A DNA stretch of 33,953 bases, from NCBI GenBank assembly GCA_031291335.1, contig JARLJF010000141.1, positions 1 to 33,953 on the forward strand, written 5' to 3'. The translations under genes and the position numbers were made by a program. The stretch is from Pandoraea sp. Its GTDB lineage: Bacteria > Pseudomonadota > Gammaproteobacteria > Burkholderiales > Burkholderiaceae. The number at the start of each line of letters is the position of its first letter. The first letter of the stretch is position 1. The notes beneath the pieces were generated by a model. It was not told the origin of the DNA. It saw only the letters and a list, made by a program, of their open reading frames with translations, and made no database searches. Shown in pieces: positions 18,400 to 25,908 of this stretch.

Positions 18400-20049
18400 A
18401 TGTCAGCTACCCCTTCGCAACGCCCGCCGATGGCCGCGTCCGCCACCTCCTCGAACGCGGCCGCATCGAGCACACGAGCGTCGTCGGCCACGACGGACTC
18501 GACACTGTCCGCAGCCCCCGGCGCACAAAGCGAACTCGTCTACCCGAGCGATCCGCAGGACGGCGCGACCGAAACGACCTACACACAGAACGGCTTCGAT
18601 CCGTCCACCAGCACGACACAACTGTCGTACACCTCGGCGCGCGTCGCTCGCCGCGTCTATAACCGGTACGCCAAGAACACGTACGAAGTCTCGGGCTATT
18701 ACACCGACTGGTCGCAATACGATGGACGGCTCGACGGCGACTTCAGCAACGATGCGGCCGGACGCGGCGTCGATCTCATGTTGCTCGACCCCTTCGCGTA
18801 CGACCGGCTGATCATCGGCTTTGCCGGCATCGTCGGCGATCAGGGCGAGAAGGCGCAGACGATTGCACGCGCCGCGACCGACTTCGTGCGCAAGCCGGAT
18901 CAGGCCACGTTCGTCGACAGTTGGGGCGACGTGCTGGCCTATCGCAATTGCGGATTCGACGGCTGGGTCAGTAACGACGTCATTCCGATGTTCCAGCAAT
19001 CGCGCGCACAAGGCGTGCTCGGTGGACTGCGGTTGCTTCACGCGAAGAACCCCGCGCTGAAACTGGCGCTCGCCATCGGTGGCTGGACCATGAGTCAGGC
19101 CTTCCACGGCATGGCGGCGAGTGCTGCGCGACGCAAGACGTTCTGCGCGAGCGTCGTCGACCTGTTCAAGCGCTTTCCGATGTTCGTCGAGGTCAACATC
19201 GACTGGGAGTATCCTGGCTCGCCCGGGGACACCGGCAATACGTACGACGACACCGACGGCGCCAACTACGCAGCGCTCGTGGGCGACCTGAAGCATGCGC
19301 TCGTTGCCGCCGGACGCAAGGACGTCGAGATCTCGATTGCGGCATCGGCCAACGTCGCGGACATGACCAAGGCCAATCTGCCCGGCCTCATTGCGGCGGG
19401 CGTGTCGCGTCTCAATCTGATGACCTACGACTTCTTCGGCACGCCGTGGGCCCCCACGCTCGCGCACCACACCAACCTCCACGACACCGACCCGACCGCC
19501 GCCGACGGCTTCTCCATCGACCGGGCGGTGAACTGGCTGCGTCAGGCGGGCGTGCCGCTCGCCAAGGTGCATATCGGTTACGCGGGGTACTCGCGCAATG
19601 CCCTTCAGGCGGAGATCGCACAGGTGTCGGCCCTCTCGGGCACCTACTCCCCCGGCGACGACATCACCACCGGCACGTTCGAGTCGGGCACCACGGAGTA
19701 CTTCGACGTGCTGTTCAACTATCTCGATCTGGAAAACGGCGCCGCACGCAACGGCTTCGTTCTCTACACCGACCCGGTGGCCGACGCCGACTTTCTGTAT
19801 CAGCCGTCGAGCGGCATGTTCATGTCACTCGACACGCCGCGTACGGTGCGCGCCAAGGGCGAGTACGTGCGCCGCAACGGTCTGGGTGGCCTCTTTACCT
19901 GGACCATCGATCAGGACAACGGCGTGCTCGCCAACGCGGCGCACGAAGGGTTGGGACAGGCAGCAACGGTCTCGAACATCGACATGACGCCGCTCTACTT
20001 CAGCGGCCAGACCTCGCTCGACGATGCGACGCCGGGAGGTGGATCATGA
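18400..20049 (+). CDS. GH18 chitinase without signal peptide (Tc-toxin-associated type)
   Basis: A 549-aa endo-type chitin hydrolase. The first 60 residues are Ser/Ala/Thr-rich with no hydrophobic signal, so Sec export is unlikely. The TIM barrel starts at VSGYYTDWSQYD (97-108). Motifs are LAIGGWTMS (224-232, SxGG with Ser to Ala), NIDWEYPG (266-273) with Glu270 as acid and Asp268, MTYDFFGTPW (341-350), and barrel-closing Trp501. In the DxxDxDxE motif the first Asp is Val263 and the second is Asn266; the last Asp and Glu are kept. Overall wording recalls chitinases of Photorhabdus/Yersinia Tc loci. The ATG at 18400 has CAGGAG 7 nt upstream. Its stop overlaps the holin-like start. Confidence 0.92.
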   Translation: MSATPSQRPPMAASATSSNAAASSTRASSATTDSTLSAAPGAQSELVYPSDPQDGATETTYTQNGFDPSTSTTQLSYTSARVARRVYNRYAKNTYEVSGYYTDWSQYDGRLDGDFSNDAAGRGVDLMLLDPFAYDRLIIGFAGIVGDQGEKAQTIARAATDFVRKPDQATFVDSWGDVLAYRNCGFDGWVSNDVIPMFQQSRAQGVLGGLRLLHAKNPALKLALAIGGWTMSQAFHGMAASAARRKTFCASVVDLFKRFPMFVEVNIDWEYPGSPGDTGNTYDDTDGANYAALVGDLKHALVAAGRKDVEISIAASANVADMTKANLPGLIAAGVSRLNLMTYDFFGTPWAPTLAHHTNLHDTDPTAADGFSIDRAVNWLRQAGVPLAKVHIGYAGYSRNALQAEIAQVSALSGTYSPGDDITTGTFESGTTEYFDVLFNYLDLENGAARNGFVLYTDPVADADFLYQPSSGMFMSLDTPRTVRAKGEYVRRNGLGGLFTWTIDQDNGVLANAAHEGLGQAATVSNIDMTPLYFSGQTSLDDATPGGGS

Positions 20050-20261
20050 GCTTTCTTCTGTCCCGGCTGCTGGAACCGTCGACCTGGGCCGGGCTGACCG
20101 GGCTCGCGGTGGCACTCGGTACGTCGCCGGACGTGATGCATGAGGTCGCGCAGGCGGGCGCCGCGCTGGCGTCGCTGGCCGCCATGGCGTTGCCGGAGAA
20201 CGCCATGCGCCGGGCCGCTCAGGTCGACGGGCCGCACGACGACGTCTCGCGTCAGCCGTAA
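20046..20261 (+). CDS. Holin-like small membrane protein
   Basis: A 71-aa protein starting at ATG 20046, overlapping the chitinase TGA stop by 4 bases (ATGA), so translation is probably coupled. It has a hydrophobic segment at about residues 13-25 (TWAGLTGLAVALG), a short turn, a second at about 35-50 (AQAGAALASLAAMALP) and a charged tail ending DDVSRQP. The layout, and the LLxPSTWAGL beginning, resemble small phage holins of two-helix topology. With a signal-less chitinase next to it, a role in releasing the chitinase through the inner membrane is the natural guess. No endolysin or spanin follows. Confidence 0.7.
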   Translation: MSFLLSRLLEPSTWAGLTGLAVALGTSPDVMHEVAQAGAALASLAAMALPENAMRRAAQVDGPHDDVSRQP

Positions 20262-20276
20262 GCCTTCCGCTGGGGG

Positions 20277-20321
20277 AAACACGGGCCAAAACGCAGCAAG
20301 GTGGCGTTTTGGCCCGTGTTT
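20277..20321 (+). terminator. Strong hairpin closing the chitinase-holin unit
   Basis: A perfect 18-bp stem (20277-20294 with 20304-20321, 9-nt loop), starting 16 bp after the holin-like stop. The tail is CAAAAAAATTG, so the canonical T tract is missing on the plus strand. It ends the unit by structure or protects the mRNA 3' end. Confidence 0.65.
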
Positions 20322-20415
20322 CAAAAAAATTGTCACGAATTCTAAACTTTTCGCCGCAGCCGTCGCTATACGTTACAGGACATGGAGTGGCTTGCTGCGC
20401 TGCGGTCGGCGGGAT

Positions 20416-20444
20416 TTTAGAGCGACCGGCAAAGTTGTCATAAT
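20416..20444 (+). promoter_or_regulatory. Candidate sigma70 promoter
   Basis: TTTAGA (20416-20421), a 17-bp spacer, and CATAAT (20439-20444). It would start a transcript near 20451 with a 180-nt leader to the 83-aa gene. Nothing else is seen in 20322-20632. Confidence 0.4.
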
Positions 20445-20632
20445 CGCTGGCTAAGATGCGTCGCGCAGCACGAGACGCGATCACAGACAGCGTCAGACGC
20501 ACCGAAGCCCCCTTCCGTCAGGCAAGTCAGGCAGTCGTGGCAACGCAGTCCGTCAATTTCGTATTACAGAAGCATCGCGACACCATCGCCGGCACGGTCT
20601 CCCTTTGAGGAGCGGTCAGGACGAGGACGACG

Positions 20633-20884
20633 ATGCATAACACCGACCAGATCACCAGAGATTCACCCGGGGGCCATATGAAGCTGATCTTGCTGGCGCT
20701 TGCCGCCTCGCTGTTTACGCTCGTCATGATGGTGCAGGCGCGCAGCGAAGCGAATGATGTCGCCATCTCCTCCCCGAGCGCGCAGCCCGGGGGCATCAAT
20801 GTCAGCGACCGCGTTCGCACGCGCAAGGACATGGCGATGTGGAACGCACGTCGCAAAATGCACGCCGTGCGTCAAGAAGACTGA
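20633..20884 (+). CDS. Small hypothetical protein with one hydrophobic helix
   Basis: An 83-aa protein that I do not recognise. From ATG 20633 (GAGG, 6-nt spacing) a 15-residue polar stretch precedes a hydrophobic helix (MKLILLALAASLFTLVMMVQA, about 16-36). Starting instead at ATG 20678 would make this a classic N-terminal signal or anchor followed by a 47-residue polar, basic domain. The C-terminus (RVRTRKDMAMWNARRKMHAVRQED) is strongly basic. Probably an anchored or periplasmic small protein. Confidence 0.55.
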   Translation: MHNTDQITRDSPGGHMKLILLALAASLFTLVMMVQARSEANDVAISSPSAQPGGINVSDRVRTRKDMAMWNARRKMHAVRQED

Positions 20885-20935
20885 CGCGCCCAACGCGGCA
20901 TTCTCCGCGCAGCAACATGCTGCGTCGCACCAAAC

Positions 20936-20964
20936 TTGGGCATCTCCCGCCGCCGTCCTATAGT
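20936..20964 (+). promoter_or_regulatory. Candidate sigma70 promoter of 62-aa membrane protein gene
   Basis: TTGGGC (20936-20941), a 17-bp spacer, and TATAGT (20959-20964). The predicted start near 20971 lies 26 nt before the ATG and just ahead of the AGGAG site. Confidence 0.6.
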
Positions 20965-20996
20965 GGAGAGGCGATTCAGGTGAGGAGACAAGAAAG

Positions 20997-21185
20997 ATGC
21001 CCACATTCCACTTCAACCTTTACGACCTGACGTTGTTCCTGCCGATGGCGGTGGCCGGTGCGCTGCTCGTTGGTGGTATCCCCGTCGCTACCCGTGGCAC
21101 GCGCTACAGCCTGCGTGCCGTTGGGGCGGTGGTCGGAGCGCTCGTCGCGTTGCTTGTCGTGGAGGCGTTGCCCGTGCTCGTGTAG
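20997..21185 (+). CDS. Small two-helix membrane protein, 62 aa
   Basis: An unrecognised 62-aa protein with two hydrophobic segments: residues 9-28 (LTLFLPMAVAGALLVGGIPV) and 40-62 (LRAVGAVVGALVALLVVEALPVLV), joined by a short basic loop (TRGTRYS). AGGAG lies 9 nt before the ATG. It has its own promoter and is followed by a hairpin terminator, so it is a one-gene unit. The positive loop between helices predicts both termini outside the cytoplasm. Confidence 0.6.
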   Translation: MPTFHFNLYDLTLFLPMAVAGALLVGGIPVATRGTRYSLRAVGAVVGALVALLVVEALPVLV

Positions 21186-21215
21186 CCGGCGCACGCTTCA
21201 GCCGCATCGAACGAC

Positions 21216-21257
21216 GAAAGGCCCTCGACGCGCGTAACGCGCGGCGAGTGGCTTTTC
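21216..21257 (+). terminator. Intrinsic terminator after 62-aa membrane protein gene
   Basis: A long imperfect hairpin. GAAAGGCCCTCG pairs with CGAGTGGCTTTTC with small bulges, and the core is GCGCG-TAA-CGCGC. It ends in TTTT, 30 bp after the stop. Confidence 0.6.
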
Positions 21258-21269
21258 CGAAAATGTCTG

Positions 21270-21435
21270 TGAATGTCACTTCACGATCCGGTAACGGATC
21301 GCGTGAAGGGTTGAGCGCGTCGTCCAGACAATGGTCATGGCGCTGTCATCGCGGCAACCTATGCTGGTCTCTGGCAACTTCGTTTGCGCTGTCACCCTCT
21401 CTGTTGCGCCGCCGACCCGCTCGGCGGCTTTTTTT
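21270..21435 (+). ncRNA. Candidate small RNA
   Basis: No acceptable gene lies between the terminator at 21257 and a second, classic terminator at 21408-21435, so an independent transcript is expected. A 12-bp hairpin with a GTAA (GNRA) tetraloop sits at 21279-21308: CTTCAC/GTGAAG and GATCCG/CGGATC with a 2-nt bulge. The promoter is not clear. Alternatively the hairpin DNA is an operator and the terminator belongs to read-through from upstream. Confidence 0.4.
21408..21435 (+). terminator. Intrinsic terminator with T7 tail
   Basis: GCCGCCGA (21408-21415), a CCCGC loop, TCGGCGGC (21421-21428), then seven T. This is the most canonical terminator in the area, and no protein gene directly precedes it. 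Confidence 0.85.
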
Positions 21436-21498
21436 ATGCCGGCGCCGAAGCCTCCTGCCGGCAACTCGGCTCGTCATTGTCGTCGTCATCGTTTTGTC

Positions 21499-21527
21499 CC
21501 GACACGTCCACCGTCATCGCCTACAAT
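21499..21527 (+). promoter_or_regulatory. Candidate sigma70 promoter of 97-aa gene
   Basis: CCGACA (21499-21504), a 17-bp spacer, and TACAAT (21522-21527), about 76 nt upstream of the ATG at 21610. Confidence 0.5.
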
Positions 21528-21609
21528 CACCGGAAGTGCAACGCTGAGCGCATGCTCGCGGTGATCGACATCGCGAACGTCGCGCAACGCCGTCAGAGGA
21601 GGTCTGAGC

Positions 21610-21903
21610 ATGTCCGACGCGTTCTCCCGCGCCTTTGCCGTCGTCGTCAATCAGTACCGCTCACCGCGTCAATACACCGTCTCGGTGGAGCGGGCGAGCG
21701 AGATGATCGCCAAAAATATCGGCCTGTTTTCCGACGGTTTCGCCGCGGAACCGCATCTGATCGTCGGTCTGTTCGAGAACGAAGCAGATGCCTGGGCGCT
21801 TGCCCATCGTCTGCAACGTACCCGTACGACCGTGCAGGCACTCCTCCAGACGCCGGCACGTGCCGTGTCCATTGCTCCTCCCGAGCTGGACCCGAGCGAC
21901 TGA
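21610..21903 (+). CDS. Hypothetical protein, 97 aa
   Basis: Not recognised. It is a soluble-looking protein with an alpha/beta pattern: a central amphipathic region (VSVERASEMIAKNIGLF), a hydrophobic strand (HLIVGLFENEADAWALAHRLQR) and a disordered Pro-rich tail (PPELDPSD). It has no Cys, signal peptide or membrane helix. AGGAGG lies 7 nt before the ATG at 21610, the best ribosome-binding site in this neighbourhood. It is a single-gene unit between a terminator and the GntR gene. Confidence 0.6.
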   Translation: MSDAFSRAFAVVVNQYRSPRQYTVSVERASEMIAKNIGLFSDGFAAEPHLIVGLFENEADAWALAHRLQRTRTTVQALLQTPARAVSIAPPELDPSD

Positions 21904-21993
21904 ATCAATCCCTCGAACTCCCGTCATCCCGCCCCTGCGACTGCCGTCGACTGAAAAAAGGTGCCCCGGCATCCGTCTGCGGGCGTAGAATTC

Positions 21994-22019
21994 GGAATTC
22001 CAGATATCACCGGTACCGG
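21994..22019. promoter_or_regulatory. Two short palindromes upstream of GntR gene
   Basis: GGAATTCC (21994-22001) and CCGGTACCGG (22010-22019) lie 17-42 bp upstream of the GntR start. Either could be an autoregulatory operator. Short palindromes are common by chance. Confidence 0.25.
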
Positions 22020-22035
22020 CGAATGCCGGATTTCC

Positions 22036-22788
22036 ATGTCGAACCCCGCACCTTCCGCCGATGCCACGGCGGCTGACCTACCCCTCGCGCCCCTCCCTCC
22101 GCTTGAGCCGTTGACCAGCACGCCTGTGCTGATCGATCAGGTCTATTCACGGCTGCGCGATGCGATCGCCGATCTCACGCTGCCGCCGGGCGAGCGCATC
22201 CGGCAGGCCGAGCTGGCCGATTCGCTGGGCGTGTCGCGTCAACCGGTCAGTCACGCCTTGCAGTTGCTCAAGCGCGACGGTCTGGTGTGCGACAGCGGTC
22301 GCCAGGGCCTGGAGGTCGCACCGATCGACGCCGATCACCTGCGCCAGCTCTATCAGGTGCGCACGGCGCTCGACGGTCTGGCAGCGCGGCTGGCAGCCAC
22401 ACGAACGGCATATGGGACGCTGAGCGAGCCAGAGCTACGTCGTCTGCACGAGGCTGTCGCCGCCGGCATGGCGATGACGCGAGGAACCCCTGTTGCACGC
22501 CAGGTGCGCATCGAAGTGGCCTTTCACACGGCGCTGCACGATGCGTCGGGCAACCCGCTGATTGCGCAAACGGTCGCGCCGCAATGGCCGCACATCATGC
22601 GGGCGATGGCCGCGACGCTCGGGGCGATGCCGATGCAGGAAGTCGTCTGGCATGAACACGGGGAGATCGTCGCGCGTATCGCAGCCGGTGATGCCGATGG
22701 CGCCGAGGCCGCGGCTCGCGAGCACACCGAAGCCGATGGCGGCAACGCGCGCCGCGAATGGCTGGCCCGTCTGGCGGAGTCGCACTGA
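22036..22788 (+). CDS. GntR-family regulator (FadR/FCD type)
   Basis: A 250-aa regulator. After a 30-residue Pro/Ala-rich lead, the winged helix spans about 31-100 (LIDQVYSRLRDAIADLTLPPGERIRQAELADSLGVSRQPVSHALQLLKRDGLV). An all-helical FCD effector domain follows (LRQLYQVRTALDGLAARLAA...FHTALHDASGNPLI...EHGEIVARIAAGDADGAEAAAREH), with the His/Asp residues that bind metal or acid ligands in this family. I placed the start at 22036; the ribosome-binding site is weak. The AEC transporter starts 2 bp after its stop, so the two are one operon and the regulator probably senses the transported acid. Confidence 0.9.
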   Translation: MSNPAPSADATAADLPLAPLPPLEPLTSTPVLIDQVYSRLRDAIADLTLPPGERIRQAELADSLGVSRQPVSHALQLLKRDGLVCDSGRQGLEVAPIDADHLRQLYQVRTALDGLAARLAATRTAYGTLSEPELRRLHEAVAAGMAMTRGTPVARQVRIEVAFHTALHDASGNPLIAQTVAPQWPHIMRAMAATLGAMPMQEVVWHEHGEIVARIAAGDADGAEAAAREHTEADGGNARREWLARLAESH

Positions 22789-22790
22789 TC

Positions 22791-23738
22791 ATGCAAGCCG
22801 TCATTTCCGCTGCCCTGCCCGTCTTCGGACTGATTTTCGTTGGCTACCTGTGCGCACGCCGTGCGTGGCTCGGCGACGCCGCGCTCGACGCGCTCAATCG
22901 CTTCGTCGTCTATCTCGCGCTACCGGCGGTGCTGTTTCAATCGATGGCGCAGATCACGTGGGCGGAGCTGGTCAATCCTGGCTTTCTGGGCGCGTTCGGC
23001 GGCGGCATGGCCGCGACGTTCGCGCTGTCGTTCGCGCTCGATCGCACGGTGCGCGGACGTCTGACCGACGCGAGCATCGAAGGCATGGGAGCCGCCTATC
23101 CGAACGCCGGGTTCATGGGGTTGCCGCTGTGCCTCGTGGCGTTCGGTCCGGCGAGCGTACCGGCGGTCGTCGTTGCCATGCTGCTCACGGCTACGGTGCT
23201 CTTCGCCATCTCCATCGCCATCATCGAGACGGATCTGCAAGCCACCCCGAACTGGCGTCGCACCGCGGGCTTCGTCGTGCGGGCGCTCGTGCGCAATCCG
23301 CTTGTCGTCTCGCCGTTCATCGGTATGGCATTCGCGGGGGCCGGTATTGCGCTGCCGGCGCCGGTGCTGCACTTCACCACGTTGTTGGGGGGTGCCGCCA
23401 GTCCATGCGCTCTGGTGGCGATCGGCATGTTTCTCGCACAGAGTTCGGGAGCAGCCAAGGAGCCTCGCATTGCGCGGGCGGTGGGACGCCTCGTCGGACT
23501 CAAGCTTGTCTTTCAACCGGCGGTCACCGCATTTCTCGCGTTCCGTGTTTTCGATCTGCCTGCTATCTGGGCACACAGTGCGCTGTTGCTCTCGGCCCTG
23601 CCCATCGGGACCGGTCCGTTCATGCTCGCGCAACTTTATGGACGCGAGGCCGCAGTCGCCTCTCGCGCGATTCTGATTTCGACGGTGCTTTCGGTGGTCA
23701 CGGTGTCGCTGCTGATCGGTTGGTTCAGCGTGCGATGA
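22791..23738 (+). CDS. AEC-family transporter
   Basis: Auxin-efflux-carrier family membrane protein of 315 aa with about ten hydrophobic segments from residue 1 (MQAVISAALPVFGLIFVGYL) to the C-terminus (AILISTVLSVVTVSLLIGWF). Family hallmarks are PAVLFQSMA in the second segment, GAAYPNAGFMGLPL in the fourth and GGAASPCALVAIGMFLA in the second half. Members include malonate transporter MdcF and related organic-acid carriers, but no malonate decarboxylase genes are present. The ATG follows the GntR stop by 2 bp, so translation is probably coupled. The substrate is likely a small carboxylate. Confidence 0.9.
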   Translation: MQAVISAALPVFGLIFVGYLCARRAWLGDAALDALNRFVVYLALPAVLFQSMAQITWAELVNPGFLGAFGGGMAATFALSFALDRTVRGRLTDASIEGMGAAYPNAGFMGLPLCLVAFGPASVPAVVVAMLLTATVLFAISIAIIETDLQATPNWRRTAGFVVRALVRNPLVVSPFIGMAFAGAGIALPAPVLHFTTLLGGAASPCALVAIGMFLAQSSGAAKEPRIARAVGRLVGLKLVFQPAVTAFLAFRVFDLPAIWAHSALLLSALPIGTGPFMLAQLYGREAAVASRAILISTVLSVVTVSLLIGWFSVR

Positions 23739-23827
23739 AAGGCAATCGAGCGGGCTAAGGCCAAACAAGCCTCGGCGACATTGCGAGGTTGTCGCAGTCG
23801 GCGCACGGCAGACGGCGGGCGATGGAC

Positions 23828-24910
23828 CTATCGCAGCGTTGCCGGAGGTGCCACGACGACGCGGTCGCGACCGGAACGCTTCGCGGCGTAGAGTGCCGCA
23901 TCGGCAGCGCCCAGCAGGCGCATCGGGAGCGTCTCCGGATCGGAGATATCGCGCGGGTCAACACTCGCCAACCCGATGGAAATCGTGAGCGGCACAAGTA
24001 TGCCGTCATCGTCCGGCACTTCCAGCCGAGCGACGGCCCGGCGTACGCGCTCGGCAACCGTGCCCGCCCAGTTCTGTTCCGTCTGCACCAGCAACGCGGC
24101 AAACTCTTCGCCGCCATAACGCGCGAGCGTGTCCGTCACGCGCAACTGCGCGCGCATGCAAGCACTCGCCGCCCGCAATGCGCGGTCGCCTGTGGCGTGG
24201 CCATGACTGTCGTTGACGCGCTTGAAATGGTCGATGTCGATGAGCAGGCACGCCAGCGGCGCGCCGTAACGCGCGCCTCGCACCACTTCTTCACGCAGAC
24301 GCTGATCGAAATAGCGGCGATTCGACAGCCCGGTGAGCGGATCGGTCAGGCCAATGCGCTTGAGGCGCTCGCGATTCCACATGTTCTCGAGACACACAGC
24401 GACGACCGCGCCGAAGCGTTCGAGAAAGTCGGTGGCCATCTCGGGAGAGAAGCGGCGGGCATCGCGACTGCCCAACGCGATCACGCCAATGTAGCGGCCA
24501 TTGCGGGCAAGCGGCATAACGACGGCACTGGCAGGAGCGCGTGGCCCGAACAGCGCAGCATGACGCTCACGCGGTGCACCGATCCAGAGCTGACCATCGC
24601 CGCACACGGCAGAGAAGGTGCCCGAGTCCTGCGCGATGCACAGTCCGGCATCGAGTGCGCGGATGCCTTCGGCCGTATCGATGAGATCGCGCAACGTATC
24701 GTCGACCTCGGCGAGCATCAGGCGAACCCCCGACAGATCGAAATCGTGACGCAGGCGGTTGAGCATCACTTCCAGAAACTGGCCGAAGTCGGGCGCGCCC
24801 ATCAGCGCCAACTCGATGTCCTGAAAACGTTTTAACGAACGCTCATTGCGCTGGACAGTCGCCAGCAGCGATTGCAGAGAGTCGAGCGTCGGTGCCTGGT
24901 TGGTTGCCAC
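23828..24910 (-). CDS. Diguanylate cyclase (GAF/DUF484-like sensor plus GGDEF)
   Basis: Makes cyclic di-GMP from two GTP. A short coiled region (LDSLQSLLATVQRNERSLKRFQDIE) leads into a GAF/DUF484-like sensor (about residues 30-185). The GGDEF domain (about 195-350) has LTDPLTGLSNRRYFD, DIDHFKRVNDSHGHATGD and active site YGGEEF. The inhibitory site RVTD sits exactly five residues before GGEEF, so product inhibition is likely. No membrane helix is seen. I favour GTG at 24910 (VATNQAPTL, 360 aa). ATG at 24967, with AAGG upstream, would add 19 residues. The downstream neighbour is convergent. Confidence 0.9.
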   Translation of the reverse strand: MATNQAPTLDSLQSLLATVQRNERSLKRFQDIELALMGAPDFGQFLEVMLNRLRHDFDLSGVRLMLAEVDDTLRDLIDTAEGIRALDAGLCIAQDSGTFSAVCGDGQLWIGAPRERHAALFGPRAPASAVVMPLARNGRYIGVIALGSRDARRFSPEMATDFLERFGAVVAVCLENMWNRERLKRIGLTDPLTGLSNRRYFDQRLREEVVRGARYGAPLACLLIDIDHFKRVNDSHGHATGDRALRAASACMRAQLRVTDTLARYGGEEFAALLVQTEQNWAGTVAERVRRAVARLEVPDDDGILVPLTISIGLASVDPRDISDPETLPMRLLGAADAALYAAKRSGRDRVVVAPPATLR

Positions 24911-25156
24911 GTAAGGTCTCGAGAGACACGCGGCACTTCGCGGCCGCCTAGCGTGCTTGCCCGGCATCGTGCCTTGGCGCCCCGGCGTCGCGCCTGCACT
25001 GCGCGCCGAAGGAACAAGTACCGGGCCGGCGTGGACGCATCGAACGCGTTCGCCTGACCCGTGCTGAGGCCGTCGTGATGACGTCTGCAACGAGACCGCC
25101 ATGAGGCCGTTAACGGCACTTGCCTATCAAATTGAAGGGTAGCGGAGGTGAATTTT

Positions 25157-25190
25157 GCCGCCACGAAATCGAGCCGTGGCGCGGTTTTTT
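25157..25190 (+). terminator. Orphan intrinsic terminator
   Basis: CCGCCACG (25158-25165) pairs with CGTGGCGCGG (25175-25184, one bulged C), followed by six T. No supported plus-strand gene precedes it. A TTG start at 25155, with GGAGG 6 nt upstream, would encode a 13-aa peptide running through it. The rest of 24911-25293 shows nothing convincing. Confidence 0.6.
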
Positions 25191-25293
25191 ACGTAGCTAG
25201 GGAAAATACCTACCTCATGTGTAGATCATGTGGCAGCGCACCAAATTCATTCGCCGCCCCTGCACTTACGATTTGGACGGTCGGCCGGCCATC

Positions 25294-25322
25294 TCGACAA
25301 GCCATTTTTGCGGCCCTACAAT
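25294..25322 (+). promoter_or_regulatory. Sigma70-type promoter of His-rich protein gene
   Basis: TCGACA (25294-25299), a 17-bp spacer, and TACAAT (25317-25322), each 5 of 6 to consensus. The predicted leader is about 115 nt. Confidence 0.7.
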
Positions 25323-25445
25323 CGCGGCCGCTCACGCGCACTGTCTGTGAAAAATCGGTCGCGCGGTCCGGCGCGATCGGCCGGTGGCGGCGACGCGAAC
25401 CCGCCGAAGTCGCCAGCACTCACACCTACGGAGACCCAGTTGTCC

Positions 25446-25772
25446 ATGCTCTACCCGCGCACTCTGCGCAACGTCGGCGTCGCTCTCGCGCTGGCAACGT
25501 TTGCGATGTTCTCAGCCTCGGCATTCGCCGCCGCCCCTCACACTCCGTCCGGCCACCACGCCAAGACGCATGCTTCATCGTCGAAGCATCGCCACCATGG
25601 CACCGCGACGAAGCCTGCGGTGAAGGCGTCTGCGCATAAGAAAGCGCACGCGCACAAGCCTCTTCATGGCAAGAAGAAGACCGTGAAGGCGCATCACACA
25701 ACGCCCCCCAAAACGACGCACCGGACACGTCCGACAGTGGCCAGCCAGCGGCACCGGCATTCGCACGCGTGA
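25446..25772 (+). CDS. Secreted His/Lys-rich protein
   Basis: A 108-aa protein with a clear Sec signal peptide (MLYPRTLRNVGVALALATFAMFSASAFA, cut before AAP). The mature 80 residues are extremely basic and rich in His, Lys, Thr and Pro (HHAKTHASSSKHRHHG, KKAHAHKPLHGKKK), with over 20 His. This suggests metal binding, polyanion binding or acid buffering in the periplasm; the function is unknown. GGAG (25430-25433) is ideally placed for TTG at 25440, which would add two residues (Leu/Met-Ser). ATG 25446 is the conservative choice. It is monocistronic with its own promoter. Confidence 0.75.
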   Translation: MLYPRTLRNVGVALALATFAMFSASAFAAAPHTPSGHHAKTHASSSKHRHHGTATKPAVKASAHKKAHAHKPLHGKKKTVKAHHTTPPKTTHRTRPTVASQRHRHSHA

Positions 25773-25908
25773 GGTTCGTCTGAGGTCAGTTTGAGATTCG
25801 CTTGGGGTTCGGGTACCGCGCTATAGTGATCGCAGGGTGACACCGCGTCGCAACGCGGGTCCCCTTTCGTTCCCTTTCGCCCAAACCGCATAGCGCGGTG
25901 ACACGTCC

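Noticed and set aside
18403..19572. 389-aa minus-strand frame opposite the chitinase
   Set aside because: His/Arg/Val-rich shadow composition with no motif; the GH18 frame is unambiguous.
21384..22076. 230-aa frame running through a terminator and the 97-aa gene
   Set aside because: It crosses the T7 terminator and overlaps a better-supported gene in another frame.
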